Positions 40,695-49,406 of a stretch of 55,741 nucleotides of DNA are shown piece after piece. Below the pieces are notes generated by a model. It worked only from the letters and a program-made list of their open reading frames with translations, had not been told where the DNA came from and searched no databases. Every line of letters begins with the position of its first letter. Position 1 is the first letter of the stretch. The position numbers were made by a program, and so were the translations under genes. The DNA is from an uncultured Bacilli bacterium (lineage in GTDB: Bacteria; Bacillota_I; Bacilli_A; RF39; UBA660). Where the stretch lies: contig CANRCX010000009.1 in assembly GCA_947629235.1 (NCBI GenBank), positions 1 to 55,741 of the forward strand, written 5' to 3'.

Positions 40695-42692
40695 ATGCAA
40701 TTAGAAAAGTTAAAAGGTCTTGGTCCAAAAACAATAGATACTTTAAAAAATATAAATATTAATAATATAGATGATTTAGTAAATTATTATCCATATAGAC
40801 ATGATATTATAGTTCTAAATGATATACATGATGCGGTAGATAAACAAAATGTAATAATAGAATGTATTGTTGACTCTGTACCTTTAACAAGAAGATTTAG
40901 AGCAAATATGACATCTCTTACTTTTAGAGCAATGTCTAGTAAAAAAATGATTGCTGTTGTTATATTTAATAGAGCATTTTTAAAGACACAATTAAAACCA
41001 GGTACTACTATTACAGTATTTGGTAAATATGATGCTCCTAAAAATACAGTTATTGCATCAGACATAAAATTTGAAAAATTAGTATCAGGTTCTATTGAAA
41101 GTGTATATCATTTAACAAGTGGACTTACATCAAAATCTTTAAAAAAATATATAAATGAAGCACTTTTAACATATGATAATTATGTAGATTATATACCTGA
41201 TTATTTAAATAAAAAATATGATTTTATTTCTAAAAAAGATGCTGTTAATATGATACATAATCCTAAAAATGAAAATGAAGTAAAACAAGCACTTATTAAA
41301 TTAAAATATGAAGAACTATTTGAATTTATGTTTAAAATAAATTATATGAAAGAAATGAATAAAGAAAATAAAGCAGGATATATAAGAAATATTGATCCAG
41401 AAGAAGTAAGCAAGTTTGTAAGAAGTCTTCCATTTGAACTTACAAATGATCAAAATAAAGCTATTGAAGAAATATATAAAGATATGACATCTAGTAAAAG
41501 AATGAATAGAATGTTAGAAGGAGATGTTGGTTCTGGTAAAACAATAGTTTCAATAGTAGCATCTTATATAAATTATTTATCACATCATCAAACAGCTTTA
41601 ATGGCACCAACAGAAGTACTAGCATATCAACACTATGAGAATATTAAAGAAATTTTATCAAAAACTAAAATGAAAGTAGAATTACTTGTTGGTAGTATGA
41701 AAAAGAAAGAGAAAGATGAAGTTGTAGAAAAGTTAAAAACAGGTAAAATAGATTTGATAATCGGAACACATGCATTGCTTTCAGAAAATGTTGTATTTAA
41801 AAATTTAGGATTAGTTATTACAGATGAACAACATAGATTTGGAGTAAATCAAAGAGCTAACTTAAAAAATAAAGGTTTACTTCCAGATACATTATATATG
41901 TCTGCAACACCAATACCAAGAACATTTGCATTAACAATATATGGAGATATGGATATATCTAATATAAAAACTAAACCAAAAGGAAGAAAAGATGTAAAAA
42001 CAATTATTAAAAGTAATAAAGAATTAGTATCAGTTTATGAAATGATGAAAAATGAAATTGATAATAATCATCAAGTATTTGTAGTATCTCCATTAATTGA
42101 AGAAAATGATGTACTTGATTTAACAACAGTAAATGAAATCAAAAGAAATATAGAACTTTATTTTAAAGGAAAAGTTAAAAGTGCAATTATGCACGGTAAA
42201 TTATCTAAAAATGATAAAGATAAAATAATGAATGAATTTAAAGATGGTAAAATTGATGTATTAATATCTACTACAGTTATAGAAGTTGGAATTGATATTA
42301 AAAATGCTACTTTAATGGTAATTTATGATGCTGAAAGATTTGGTCTTGCAACACTTCATCAATTAAGAGGTAGAGTAGGAAGAAATGAATATGATTCTAC
42401 TTGTGTATTAATTGGTAGTGAAGATAATGAAAGACTTAAAGTTTTATGTGAAAGTAATGATGGGTTCTATATAACTGAAAAAGATTATGAAATGAGAGGC
42501 GAAGGAGATTTATTTGGCGTAAAGCAAAGTGGAGAAATGGGATTCAAAGTTGCAAATTTACATCAAGATATGAAAATCCTTTTACAAGCAAGAGATGATT
42601 CAAAAGAATTTTTATTAGAAAATATTAATAATAATTTTGAAAATTATAAAGAATATGCTACAATAGTAGATGAGATAAGAAATTTGGATTAG
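40695..42692 (+). CDS. recG: ATP-dependent DNA helicase RecG
   Basis: 665 residues. Start at 40695 fits TTGGAGGTG; a longer GTG frame from 40668 would begin inside the promoter. The wedge/OB domain (about 1-190) includes LGPKTIDTLKN and YYPYRHD; the helicase core has GDVGSGKT (276-283), DEQHRFG (377-383), MSATPIPRT and the C-terminal RGRVGR and GEGDLFGVKQSG motifs. RecG remodels stalled replication forks and branched DNA. The 163-residue gene follows 8 bases later, so they share a transcript. Confidence 0.95.
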   Translation: MQLEKLKGLGPKTIDTLKNININNIDDLVNYYPYRHDIIVLNDIHDAVDKQNVIIECIVDSVPLTRRFRANMTSLTFRAMSSKKMIAVVIFNRAFLKTQLKPGTTITVFGKYDAPKNTVIASDIKFEKLVSGSIESVYHLTSGLTSKSLKKYINEALLTYDNYVDYIPDYLNKKYDFISKKDAVNMIHNPKNENEVKQALIKLKYEELFEFMFKINYMKEMNKENKAGYIRNIDPEEVSKFVRSLPFELTNDQNKAIEEIYKDMTSSKRMNRMLEGDVGSGKTIVSIVASYINYLSHHQTALMAPTEVLAYQHYENIKEILSKTKMKVELLVGSMKKKEKDEVVEKLKTGKIDLIIGTHALLSENVVFKNLGLVITDEQHRFGVNQRANLKNKGLLPDTLYMSATPIPRTFALTIYGDMDISNIKTKPKGRKDVKTIIKSNKELVSVYEMMKNEIDNNHQVFVVSPLIEENDVLDLTTVNEIKRNIELYFKGKVKSAIMHGKLSKNDKDKIMNEFKDGKIDVLISTTVIEVGIDIKNATLMVIYDAERFGLATLHQLRGRVGRNEYDSTCVLIGSEDNERLKVLCESNDGFYITEKDYEMRGEGDLFGVKQSGEMGFKVANLHQDMKILLQARDDSKEFLLENINNNFENYKEYATIVDEIRNLD

Positions 42693-42700
42693 GAGGAAAA

Positions 42701-43192
42701 ATGAATTTTGAAGATGCAAACTATATAAATGAAAACCCAGAAAAAATAAATAACATAGAAATAAATAATACAAAACCTGAAAGCATAAATAATACTAGTG
42801 AAAAATCTCGTGAAGTGGAAATGTATAGCAAAATTTATCATTTAAGAGATACATTTTTAGAAAGCGAAAGAGATTATGTTAAAGCTTTATTAGAAAAACC
42901 AGAAATAGTTGATCTTATAATTAGGTTAAGTGATTTTTCTCATTTGGCATTATATGTAGCAGCACATGGTTTTATTGAAGATATAGAATATGGTAAAGTC
43001 AAAGAAGAAAATCTTGAAAGAGCAGAAGAATGCATAACAATTTTACTAGCAGCTATACAAGATGAAACACTTAGAAAAGAGTTAGTAAGAGTTCATGATT
43101 CAAATGTTAAAGATAAGGATGATGGATTAAAAAATACTATACCTGCATATTATGGAGAAGAAGAACAACAACAAATTAGTAGAAGTAGATAA
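42701..43192 (+). CDS. Hypothetical protein in the recG-yebC operon
   Basis: 163 residues. An Asn-rich N-terminus (about 1-40) precedes a mostly helical, Leu/Glu-rich domain (about 45-135, YSKIYHLRDTFLESERD, VDLIIRLSDFSHLALYVAAHGF) and a charged, Gln-rich tail. No enzyme motif is seen. It has AGGAGG before the ATG and lies 8 bases after recG and 21 bases before yebC. Confidence 0.7.
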   Translation: MNFEDANYINENPEKINNIEINNTKPESINNTSEKSREVEMYSKIYHLRDTFLESERDYVKALLEKPEIVDLIIRLSDFSHLALYVAAHGFIEDIEYGKVKEENLERAEECITILLAAIQDETLRKELVRVHDSNVKDKDDGLKNTIPAYYGEEEQQQISRSR

Positions 43193-43213
43193 ATATAAAG
43201 GAGGAATTAAATT

Positions 43214-43927
43214 ATGGGAAGAGCACATGAAGTAAGAGCTAAAGCTATGGCTGCAACTGCAGCAAAAAAATCAAAATTATATTCAATTTATGCAAAGGAA
43301 ATTATGAAGGCTGCTAAAGGTAACCCTGATCCAACAAGTAATGATGTATTAAGAAGAGTTATTGAAAAAGCTAAAAAAGAACAAGTTCCAGCAGATGTTA
43401 TTAATAGAAATATTGATAAAGTTAAAAAAGGTACAGCAGAAAATTATGATACTGTTGAATATGAAGCATTTGCTCAAGGTGGAAGTTCATTAATAATTAA
43501 ATGTTTAACTGATAATCCAAATAGAACAATTACATTTGTTAAAACAGTATTTAATAAATGTGGAGCTAAAATGGCTTCTCAAGGTGCAGTAAGCTTTATG
43601 TATGAACACTTAGGTGTTGTTGGAATTAAAGGTCATAGTGAAGAAGAAGTAATGGATGCATTAATTAATGCAGATGTTGATGTTAATGATATTGAAGTAG
43701 AAGATGATACAATTGTTGTTTATACTGAAGTATCTGATTTAAATAATGCTAAGAAAGCATTAGAAACAGCATTTCCAGGGGTAACATTTGAAATAGATGA
43801 AATATCTTATTTCCCAAATGATACAGTTACATTATCACCAGAAGATAAAACAAAATTTGAACACTTACTTGAAATGCTAGATGACTTAGATGATGTAAGC
43901 AATGTATATCATAATGTAGAGTTATAA
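43214..43927 (+). CDS. yebC: YebC/TACO1-family protein (translation factor or regulator)
   Basis: 237 residues, full family length. GRAHEVRAKAMAATAAKKSK at the start is a variant of the usual GRxxN/KW, then KGNPDPTSNDVLRRVIEKAKK, VPADVINRNIDK and YEAFAQGGSSLIIKCLTDNPNRT. The MASQGAVSFMYE and VYTEVSDL motifs are also family typical. YebC-type proteins relieve ribosome stalling at proline runs or act as transcription regulators. AAAGGAGG precedes the ATG. Confidence 0.93.
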   Translation: MGRAHEVRAKAMAATAAKKSKLYSIYAKEIMKAAKGNPDPTSNDVLRRVIEKAKKEQVPADVINRNIDKVKKGTAENYDTVEYEAFAQGGSSLIIKCLTDNPNRTITFVKTVFNKCGAKMASQGAVSFMYEHLGVVGIKGHSEEEVMDALINADVDVNDIEVEDDTIVVYTEVSDLNNAKKALETAFPGVTFEIDEISYFPNDTVTLSPEDKTKFEHLLEMLDDLDDVSNVYHNVEL

Positions 43928-43958
43928 TAAATAACTCTTATTTATTTAAAATAAAATT

Positions 43959-44007
43959 AAAGAGTTAATAATTAAGATATTAAATATTAAAAATAACTCT
44001 TTTTTTA
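43959..44007 (+). terminator. Intrinsic terminator after yebC
   Basis: AAAGAGTTA (43959-43967) pairs with TAACTCTTT (43994-44002), followed by T; the loop is long (26 bases). A further TAACTCTTA at 43932-43940 offers an alternative pairing. Confidence 0.65.
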
Positions 44008-44052
44008 TGTTTAATTTTGTGATAATATTATTATAGAGTGGAGTTAGATAAA

Positions 44053-44592
44053 ATGAAGATAAAATCAATAATCACAGAAGAAGATAAGAAGTATTATGAT
44101 AGTATTAGAAATAATCCTAATATTAAAAGTACTCATACTAAAATAGCACCAGGTGCTGAATATCCAGATAAAAAGGATTATGCCGCATCTGTGGTTTTTG
44201 CACTAATGTCTATAAATGGATATGTCAATAAAGCAACAAGTATTTGTAGTGACAAAAACAATAGTTTAAAAATTATTGATACTATGATAGATCTTGCTAA
44301 AAAAGAAATTGAAAATTATCATTTAAAAAGTGGTAGTAAAGATTATCAAATAAATAATATTATAACATTTGATAAAAAAGAATATCTTGTGTTAGATGTT
44401 ATTTCTAAAAATAATATTAGTTATCTATATCTTGCTAATTATGATGAATTAGAAGATGATGATAATGCAATAGTTAAAGTTGAAAATAATAAATATTTTC
44501 ATATTGAAGATAATGAAGAATTTAACTTTGTTCTAAATAAAATTTTTATAGATTTTAAAGATGATATAATTAATTTATTAGCAGAAGAATAA
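44053..44592 (+). CDS. Hypothetical protein with a DUF1292-like C-terminus
   Basis: The start at 44053 has GTGGAG nine bases upstream; a GTG start at 44038 is less likely. 179 residues. The second half (about 100-165: DKKEYLVLDVISKNNISYLYLANYDE ... IVKVENNKYFHIEDNEEFNFVL, in parts) resembles DUF1292 proteins, which are often encoded near Holliday-junction genes. The first half (about 1-95) is a helical domain of unknown role. It is followed by the type IV secretion operon promoter. Confidence 0.65.
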   Translation: MKIKSIITEEDKKYYDSIRNNPNIKSTHTKIAPGAEYPDKKDYAASVVFALMSINGYVNKATSICSDKNNSLKIIDTMIDLAKKEIENYHLKSGSKDYQINNIITFDKKEYLVLDVISKNNISYLYLANYDELEDDDNAIVKVENNKYFHIEDNEEFNFVLNKIFIDFKDDIINLLAEE

Positions 44593-44617
44593 AAAGCTTT
44601 CATTTAAAATTATTTTA

Positions 44618-44626
44618 TGTTATAAT
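44618..44626 (+). promoter_or_regulatory. Extended -10 promoter of the type IV secretion operon
   Basis: TGTTATAAT, 31 bases before the VirB6-like start codon. A weak -35 (TTTCAT) stands at 17 bp. Confidence 0.55.
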
Positions 44627-44657
44627 CTATGAAGTAATATGAGTTGGGAGTGGGTTT

Positions 44658-46700
44658 ATGGAATTTATAACATCACTAATGTCCTTTGCTTCACTAGCTT
44701 CTTGGGCTGCTCATCCATTTATGAGTATAATGCTAGTAATTGATGGATTAGTATATAATTTAGTTTCATATTCATTTAATTTATTTATGCTAATGTGTCA
44801 ATTAGATTTTAGTAGTTTATATGGTATTGTTTCACCAATAGTTGATAGATTACAAGCTGTTGTATTGGTTCTAGTAGTATTTAAAATAGCAATGTCATTT
44901 ATAAAATGGATGATAGATCCAGAGAGTGCACCAAAAGAAGGATCGAAAATAGTAGTTAATATTTTTATAACAGCTATGTTCTTAATTGGATATAACTTTG
45001 TTTTTGATGTGTTTAATGAAGTTGGAATGTTAATTATGGGAGCACCAGAAGGAAGAGATTTTGTTGTTTTAAAACAAATAGCTAATATATCTGGTGGAGA
45101 TGAAGGCTTAATAATGAGATTTATATTTGGTAATAATAAAGAAGTAGAAGATATAGGCGATTATATGGCTTATGAAACTGTAAAAATATTTATTCATGAT
45201 ATAGAAGACCCAGATAATAGTCCAATTGTTAGAAGTACAATTTGTGATGATGAAAAATGTGATTTTAATGATTTAAATGAACTTACAGTAAATTTAGATA
45301 AAAATGTTGAATATATGTGGGGTATAAGTAGTATCGTTGGCGTATATTTAATATATAGTATAGTAAAGATGGCAATAGAAATTGGAGTTCGTATGTTTAA
45401 ACTTTTGATATTGCAAATACTTGCTCCTATTGCAATAATAACTATTCTTGATGGTGGAATTAAATCTAATACTTTCCAAACTTTTTATAAAAAATATTTA
45501 TCAGTATATGCAGAAGCATTTACAAGAATGTTAGCTATGTTGATAACAGTTGTATTTGTATGCAAATTTTATATTAATATAGATAATTTCTTTAGTCCAA
45601 TTGGAGATACAGGAGCAGGTGGTGTAACAAAATTCTTACTTACAATAATAGTTGTAGTTGCTGCCTTTAGAATAGCTGATGGTTTACCAAAGTTTATAGA
45701 TGAAGTTCTTGGTACAAAGATGGCAAAAGGAGATAAAGTAGGCGTTGGAAAGATTGCAGCTGGACTTGTTGGTAGTGCTTTAGGCTTTGCTGGTGGAATA
45801 GGTGCAGGAACTATATCAGGTGCAGGAGTCGGTGGAACTTTATTGAACGCTGCTAGTGGAGCATTCAAAGGATATGGAGCTGGTAGTAAAGGAAATAATG
45901 TCGCAGATTTCTTTAAGAACACTGGTGAAAACAATAAGGCAAGTAGAGAAAGAGCTTTAAATATTGCTAGAATGGGTGGCGGAGGTCAATACGCATTACA
46001 TGGTATTGAAAATAGACTTGGAATTACACAAAGAAATCAAGCTCGTGCTCAAAGAGAATCTGATACTGCTAAAGCCCTTGAAAATATGGTTGCTGCTAGA
46101 AGCAATGCATTGAAAAATGAAAAATATAATTATAATGGACAGGAAGTTAAATTTGGTGATAGTGCAGATTCATTTGCTAGTACAATGCTTGAATATGATA
46201 ATACAGTTACTACAGCAAAAGCGGCTTATGAAAGTTTACAAGGTGAATTTGATGTTAATAGTGTAACTGATTCAAAGGGTCATGCTTATACAAAAGAAAC
46301 TGGAGAGTCAGATGCTGCCTTTAGAGCTAGAATACGTAATGATAAATATAAAGAATATATTAAAGCAAGAGACGATGCAATGAGCCATTATAAAAAGGAA
46401 TATAATAATGCTTTATTTACAAATGCCAATGTTAATAAGGATGCAAATGTAATTGAAACAACATCTGTATATGATAATCGAGCAGCTAATGGCTTAAAAT
46501 CAAAAGACTTATCAACTGCAAAAGATAAACTTGATGCTGATGGTAAAGTTATGAGAGACTCTTCAGGTGAAGCAATAAAAGAAGAATTGGATGTTAGTGC
46601 AAACCTTTCAGATGCAAGAAGTACATATGCATCATCTCAATCTGATATTAACAATAGAAATTCTATGCAAAGAGAGCAACGTCCAGGAAGATATCAATAA
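44658..46700 (+). CDS. VirB6/TrbL-like conjugation membrane protein with long soluble tail
   Basis: 680 residues. About six to seven membrane segments lie in the first 350 residues (for example YSIVKMAIEIGVRMFKLLI, ILAPIAIITILDGG and LLTIIVVVAAFRIADG), followed by a Gly/Ala-rich stretch (about 375-415) and 250 hydrophilic residues rich in Ala, Asn, Asp and Lys, probably helical. VirB6-type proteins form the inner-membrane channel of type IV secretion systems; in Tn1549/CTn-like elements they stand directly before PrgI and VirB4, as here. The long cytoplasmic tail is typical of Gram-positive members. Confidence 0.8.
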   Translation: MEFITSLMSFASLASWAAHPFMSIMLVIDGLVYNLVSYSFNLFMLMCQLDFSSLYGIVSPIVDRLQAVVLVLVVFKIAMSFIKWMIDPESAPKEGSKIVVNIFITAMFLIGYNFVFDVFNEVGMLIMGAPEGRDFVVLKQIANISGGDEGLIMRFIFGNNKEVEDIGDYMAYETVKIFIHDIEDPDNSPIVRSTICDDEKCDFNDLNELTVNLDKNVEYMWGISSIVGVYLIYSIVKMAIEIGVRMFKLLILQILAPIAIITILDGGIKSNTFQTFYKKYLSVYAEAFTRMLAMLITVVFVCKFYINIDNFFSPIGDTGAGGVTKFLLTIIVVVAAFRIADGLPKFIDEVLGTKMAKGDKVGVGKIAAGLVGSALGFAGGIGAGTISGAGVGGTLLNAASGAFKGYGAGSKGNNVADFFKNTGENNKASRERALNIARMGGGGQYALHGIENRLGITQRNQARAQRESDTAKALENMVAARSNALKNEKYNYNGQEVKFGDSADSFASTMLEYDNTVTTAKAAYESLQGEFDVNSVTDSKGHAYTKETGESDAAFRARIRNDKYKEYIKARDDAMSHYKKEYNNALFTNANVNKDANVIETTSVYDNRAANGLKSKDLSTAKDKLDADGKVMRDSSGEAIKEELDVSANLSDARSTYASSQSDINNRNSMQREQRPGRYQ

Positions 46701-46732
46701 TTTGTGTAATATAGAGGAAAGGAAAAAAGAAT

Positions 46733-47050
46733 ATGAATCAATATTTAATACCTGCTAATAGTAAAAAAGGTCAATTAATATTTAATGTATTTAGATGGAT
46801 TGATTTGGTTATTGTAATAGTTGGTGCAGTAATTACACTTATATTACTATTTGCAATACCTGGTCAAACAATAATTGCATTATTTATTAAATTATTACCT
46901 ATAGGTATATGTGTGCTGCTTGTACTGCCTATACCTTACTATCATAATGTATTAGTTTTCTTACAGGAATTTTATATTTATTGTACGAGTCAAAAGAGAT
47001 TCTTATGGAGAGGATGGTGTGCTAAACAATATGGCCAACAAAACAAATAA
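46733..47050 (+). CDS. PrgI/VirB3-like membrane protein
   Basis: 105 residues with two close membrane segments (about 23-45 and 50-70) and a basic C-terminus. The size, topology and position between VirB6 and VirB4 genes match the PrgI family (VirB3 role) of Gram-positive conjugation systems. AAGGA lies before the ATG. It overlaps the next gene by 20 bases. Confidence 0.78.
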   Translation: MNQYLIPANSKKGQLIFNVFRWIDLVIVIVGAVITLILLFAIPGQTIIALFIKLLPIGICVLLVLPIPYYHNVLVFLQEFYIYCTSQKRFLWRGWCAKQYGQQNK

Positions 47051-47585
47051 ATTTGCAGAAGATTGGATGCCAGTTAGAAATATTCAAAATGGAGAAATAA
47101 TTTTAAATAATGGCTATAGAGTAACTGGTGTTAAGGTTAGACCAAGAAATATATTTATTTTAGATTATAATTCTCAAAATAATGCAATATTTAATTTAAG
47201 AAATTTTTATAATACTTTAGATTATCCTTTTTGGATTATTATATCTGATAGACCAGTTGATATTAATGTATATTTAGCACAACTAAAGTTATTACAAAAT
47301 TCTGTTCAAACTCAAGCTATGAGAAAATTAGTAAATGAGGATATTGAAAAAGCTAATTTATTTATGAGTAAAGAAGTAAATGTAACAGATACAGAATATT
47401 TTATATTATTTAGAGAAAAGAGACCAGAAATAATCCAAAAGAAGATTCAAAATATGATATCAGGCTTAGCTGGTGCTGGACTTCAATCTTCACAAACTAG
47501 TGATGATGATTTAAGAATACTTCTTGATGGATTTATGAATGGTGGATCTACTACTAATTTTGGAACGGTGGTGGCTGGTGAATGA
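47031..47585 (+). CDS. VirB4 N-terminal domain as a separate protein
   Basis: 184 residues from ATG 47031 (a GTG at 47019 with GGAGAGGA four bases upstream is an alternative). FAEDWMPVRNIQNGEIILNNG is the usual opening of Gram-positive VirB4/TraC proteins, and the rest (PFWIIISDRP, FILFREKRPEIIQKKI) is the TraC-like N-terminal domain that contacts the membrane channel. In most systems this is fused to the ATPase. Here the frame stops and the ATPase starts at a 4-base ATGA overlap; together they make about 780 residues, the normal VirB4 length. No obvious slippery sequence is visible at the joint. Confidence 0.75.
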   Translation: MANKTNKFAEDWMPVRNIQNGEIILNNGYRVTGVKVRPRNIFILDYNSQNNAIFNLRNFYNTLDYPFWIIISDRPVDINVYLAQLKLLQNSVQTQAMRKLVNEDIEKANLFMSKEVNVTDTEYFILFREKRPEIIQKKIQNMISGLAGAGLQSSQTSDDDLRILLDGFMNGGSTTNFGTVVAGE

Positions 47586-49372
47586 GTATGAATTTTAAAA
47601 GTCAAATTGCACCAAAAGGTTTAGAATTTAAACCTGCTGAAATGATAATAAGTGATAAATATTGTACAATATTATCAGTTATTAGCTATCCTAAATCAAT
47701 TTATGAAGGATATCTTGCTAATATTACACAAATACCTGGTGTAAAAGTTTGTATTAAACATATTCCTATTGATTTTTCTATTTTATCAAAAATGTTAAAT
47801 AAAGAAATATCTGATATGAAAGCAAGATATGCTGATGAACATGATGTTACTATACAAGAAAGAATAAGACAAGATTATGAAAGTATTGAACAATTTGTTT
47901 CAATGTTAACAGCAACTCAAGCAAGAATATTTGATTTCCAAATGCATTTATTTGTATCAGCTGATTCTCATGAAGAATTAGAAATGAAAAAAGTACAAGT
48001 TAAAAATTATTTAGATGCTATGGGAATGAAAGCTTTTGTTCTTAGATTTGAACAAAAGAAAATTCTTGAAAGTATGTTACCAATATTTGAAAAGAATGAT
48101 ATTGAAGATAGACTTGGGACACCAATACCATCAGTTACTATGGCTGCTATGTATCCATTTGTATTTGATAGTATTAAGGATCCTGGACTTTCATGTCTAC
48201 TTGGTGTTGACTACTCTGGTGGTGTTATATTATTTAATCAATTCTTATATCAAACTAAGAAAGAGTTTAATAGAAATAATGCTAATATGATTATATTAGG
48301 TACTTCTGGTAGTGGTAAAAGTACAGCTGCTAAAATATTACTTAGATCTAATATTAGAAATGGACATAAAATAGTCGCAATAGACCCTGAAGGTGAACTA
48401 GAAGATATGACTAAACTTTATGGTGGAGATTTCATTGACTTAGGTAAAGGTGGAGACTTTGGTATGATAAACCCACTAGAAGTTGTTCTTGATGCTGATG
48501 AAGATGAAATGCAAGAAGGAATGGGTTATGCAATTTTAACTCGTACACTTCAAACATTAAAAGCATTTATGAAATATTATAGTCCTGATATTGAAGAAGA
48601 TGTACTTACATTATTTAGTGAAGTAGTACAAGATACATATAAGAGATATAAAATAGATTATAATACTGATTTTACTAAAATATTAGACCATGATTATCCA
48701 ACTTTTGATGATGTGTATGCTACAATAAAAGGAAGACTTTTATCTATGACTGAGCATACTCATGAAAGAGATATAATGGAAAGATTAGAATTAAAAATAC
48801 GTCCACTTACAAATGAATTAAGATACTATTTTACTGGTAAAACTACAATTGATAGTGATGCAGATTTTATAGTATTTAACATTCGTGAACTTATGAATGC
48901 AGATAATAATATAAGAAATGCATTATTCTTCAACATATTAAAATATGCATGGGGACTTACATTAGATAAAGATATTAATACAATATTAATGGTAGATGAA
49001 GCACATATGTTACTTGCTGATCAAAATACTTTAGGTGCTGAATTCTTAGCACGTATTCAAAGACGTTCTCGTAAATACAATACAGGAACTATTATAATTA
49101 CACAACAACCAACAGACTTTGCTGCTCCTAATGTTTTAATACATGGTAAAGCAATATTTGATAATGCATCTTATTATTTAGTAATGGGACTTAAAAAGCA
49201 AGCTGTTGATGATTTATCAAGATTAATTGATTTAAATGATCAAGAAAAAGATTCAATTAAGAGATATAGTCAAGGTCAAGCATTGTTTGTTTGTGGTAAT
49301 AGAAGAATGCGTATAAATGTAATAGCAACTCAACAAGAGTTAGAATCATTTGGTTCTGGTGGAGGGTTCTAA
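47582..49372 (+). CDS. VirB4-type conjugation ATPase (C-terminal part)
   Basis: 596 residues. Walker A GTSGSGKST (240-248), Walker B ILMVDEAHML with Asp472-Glu473, and IIITQQPTDF (about 504-513, the motif with the conserved Gln). AIDPEGELEDM follows the first strand as in HerA/VirB4 proteins. It powers assembly and substrate transfer. The first 200 residues contain the rest of the VirB4 N-terminal region (TQIPGVKVCIKHIPID). The gene is coupled by ATGA to the preceding gene and followed by a hairpin that may partly terminate transcription. Confidence 0.92.
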   Translation: MSMNFKSQIAPKGLEFKPAEMIISDKYCTILSVISYPKSIYEGYLANITQIPGVKVCIKHIPIDFSILSKMLNKEISDMKARYADEHDVTIQERIRQDYESIEQFVSMLTATQARIFDFQMHLFVSADSHEELEMKKVQVKNYLDAMGMKAFVLRFEQKKILESMLPIFEKNDIEDRLGTPIPSVTMAAMYPFVFDSIKDPGLSCLLGVDYSGGVILFNQFLYQTKKEFNRNNANMIILGTSGSGKSTAAKILLRSNIRNGHKIVAIDPEGELEDMTKLYGGDFIDLGKGGDFGMINPLEVVLDADEDEMQEGMGYAILTRTLQTLKAFMKYYSPDIEEDVLTLFSEVVQDTYKRYKIDYNTDFTKILDHDYPTFDDVYATIKGRLLSMTEHTHERDIMERLELKIRPLTNELRYYFTGKTTIDSDADFIVFNIRELMNADNNIRNALFFNILKYAWGLTLDKDINTILMVDEAHMLLADQNTLGAEFLARIQRRSRKYNTGTIIITQQPTDFAAPNVLIHGKAIFDNASYYLVMGLKKQAVDDLSRLIDLNDQEKDSIKRYSQGQALFVCGNRRMRINVIATQQELESFGSGGGF

Positions 49373-49389
49373 CTAGAACCTTCTTTTTC
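49365..49389 (+). terminator. Possible attenuator between VirB4 and the peptidoglycan enzyme
   Basis: GGTTCT (49365-49370) pairs with AGAACC (49375-49380), then TTCTTTTTCTT. The short stem overlaps the stop codon, so it may lower rather than stop expression of the genes that follow. Confidence 0.6.
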
Positions 49390-49406
49390 TTAAAGGGAGT
49401 ATATGT

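Noticed and set aside
48036-48290. Second plus-strand ORF within virB4
   Set aside because: Out-of-frame shadow inside a strongly conserved ATPase, with no independent start signal.
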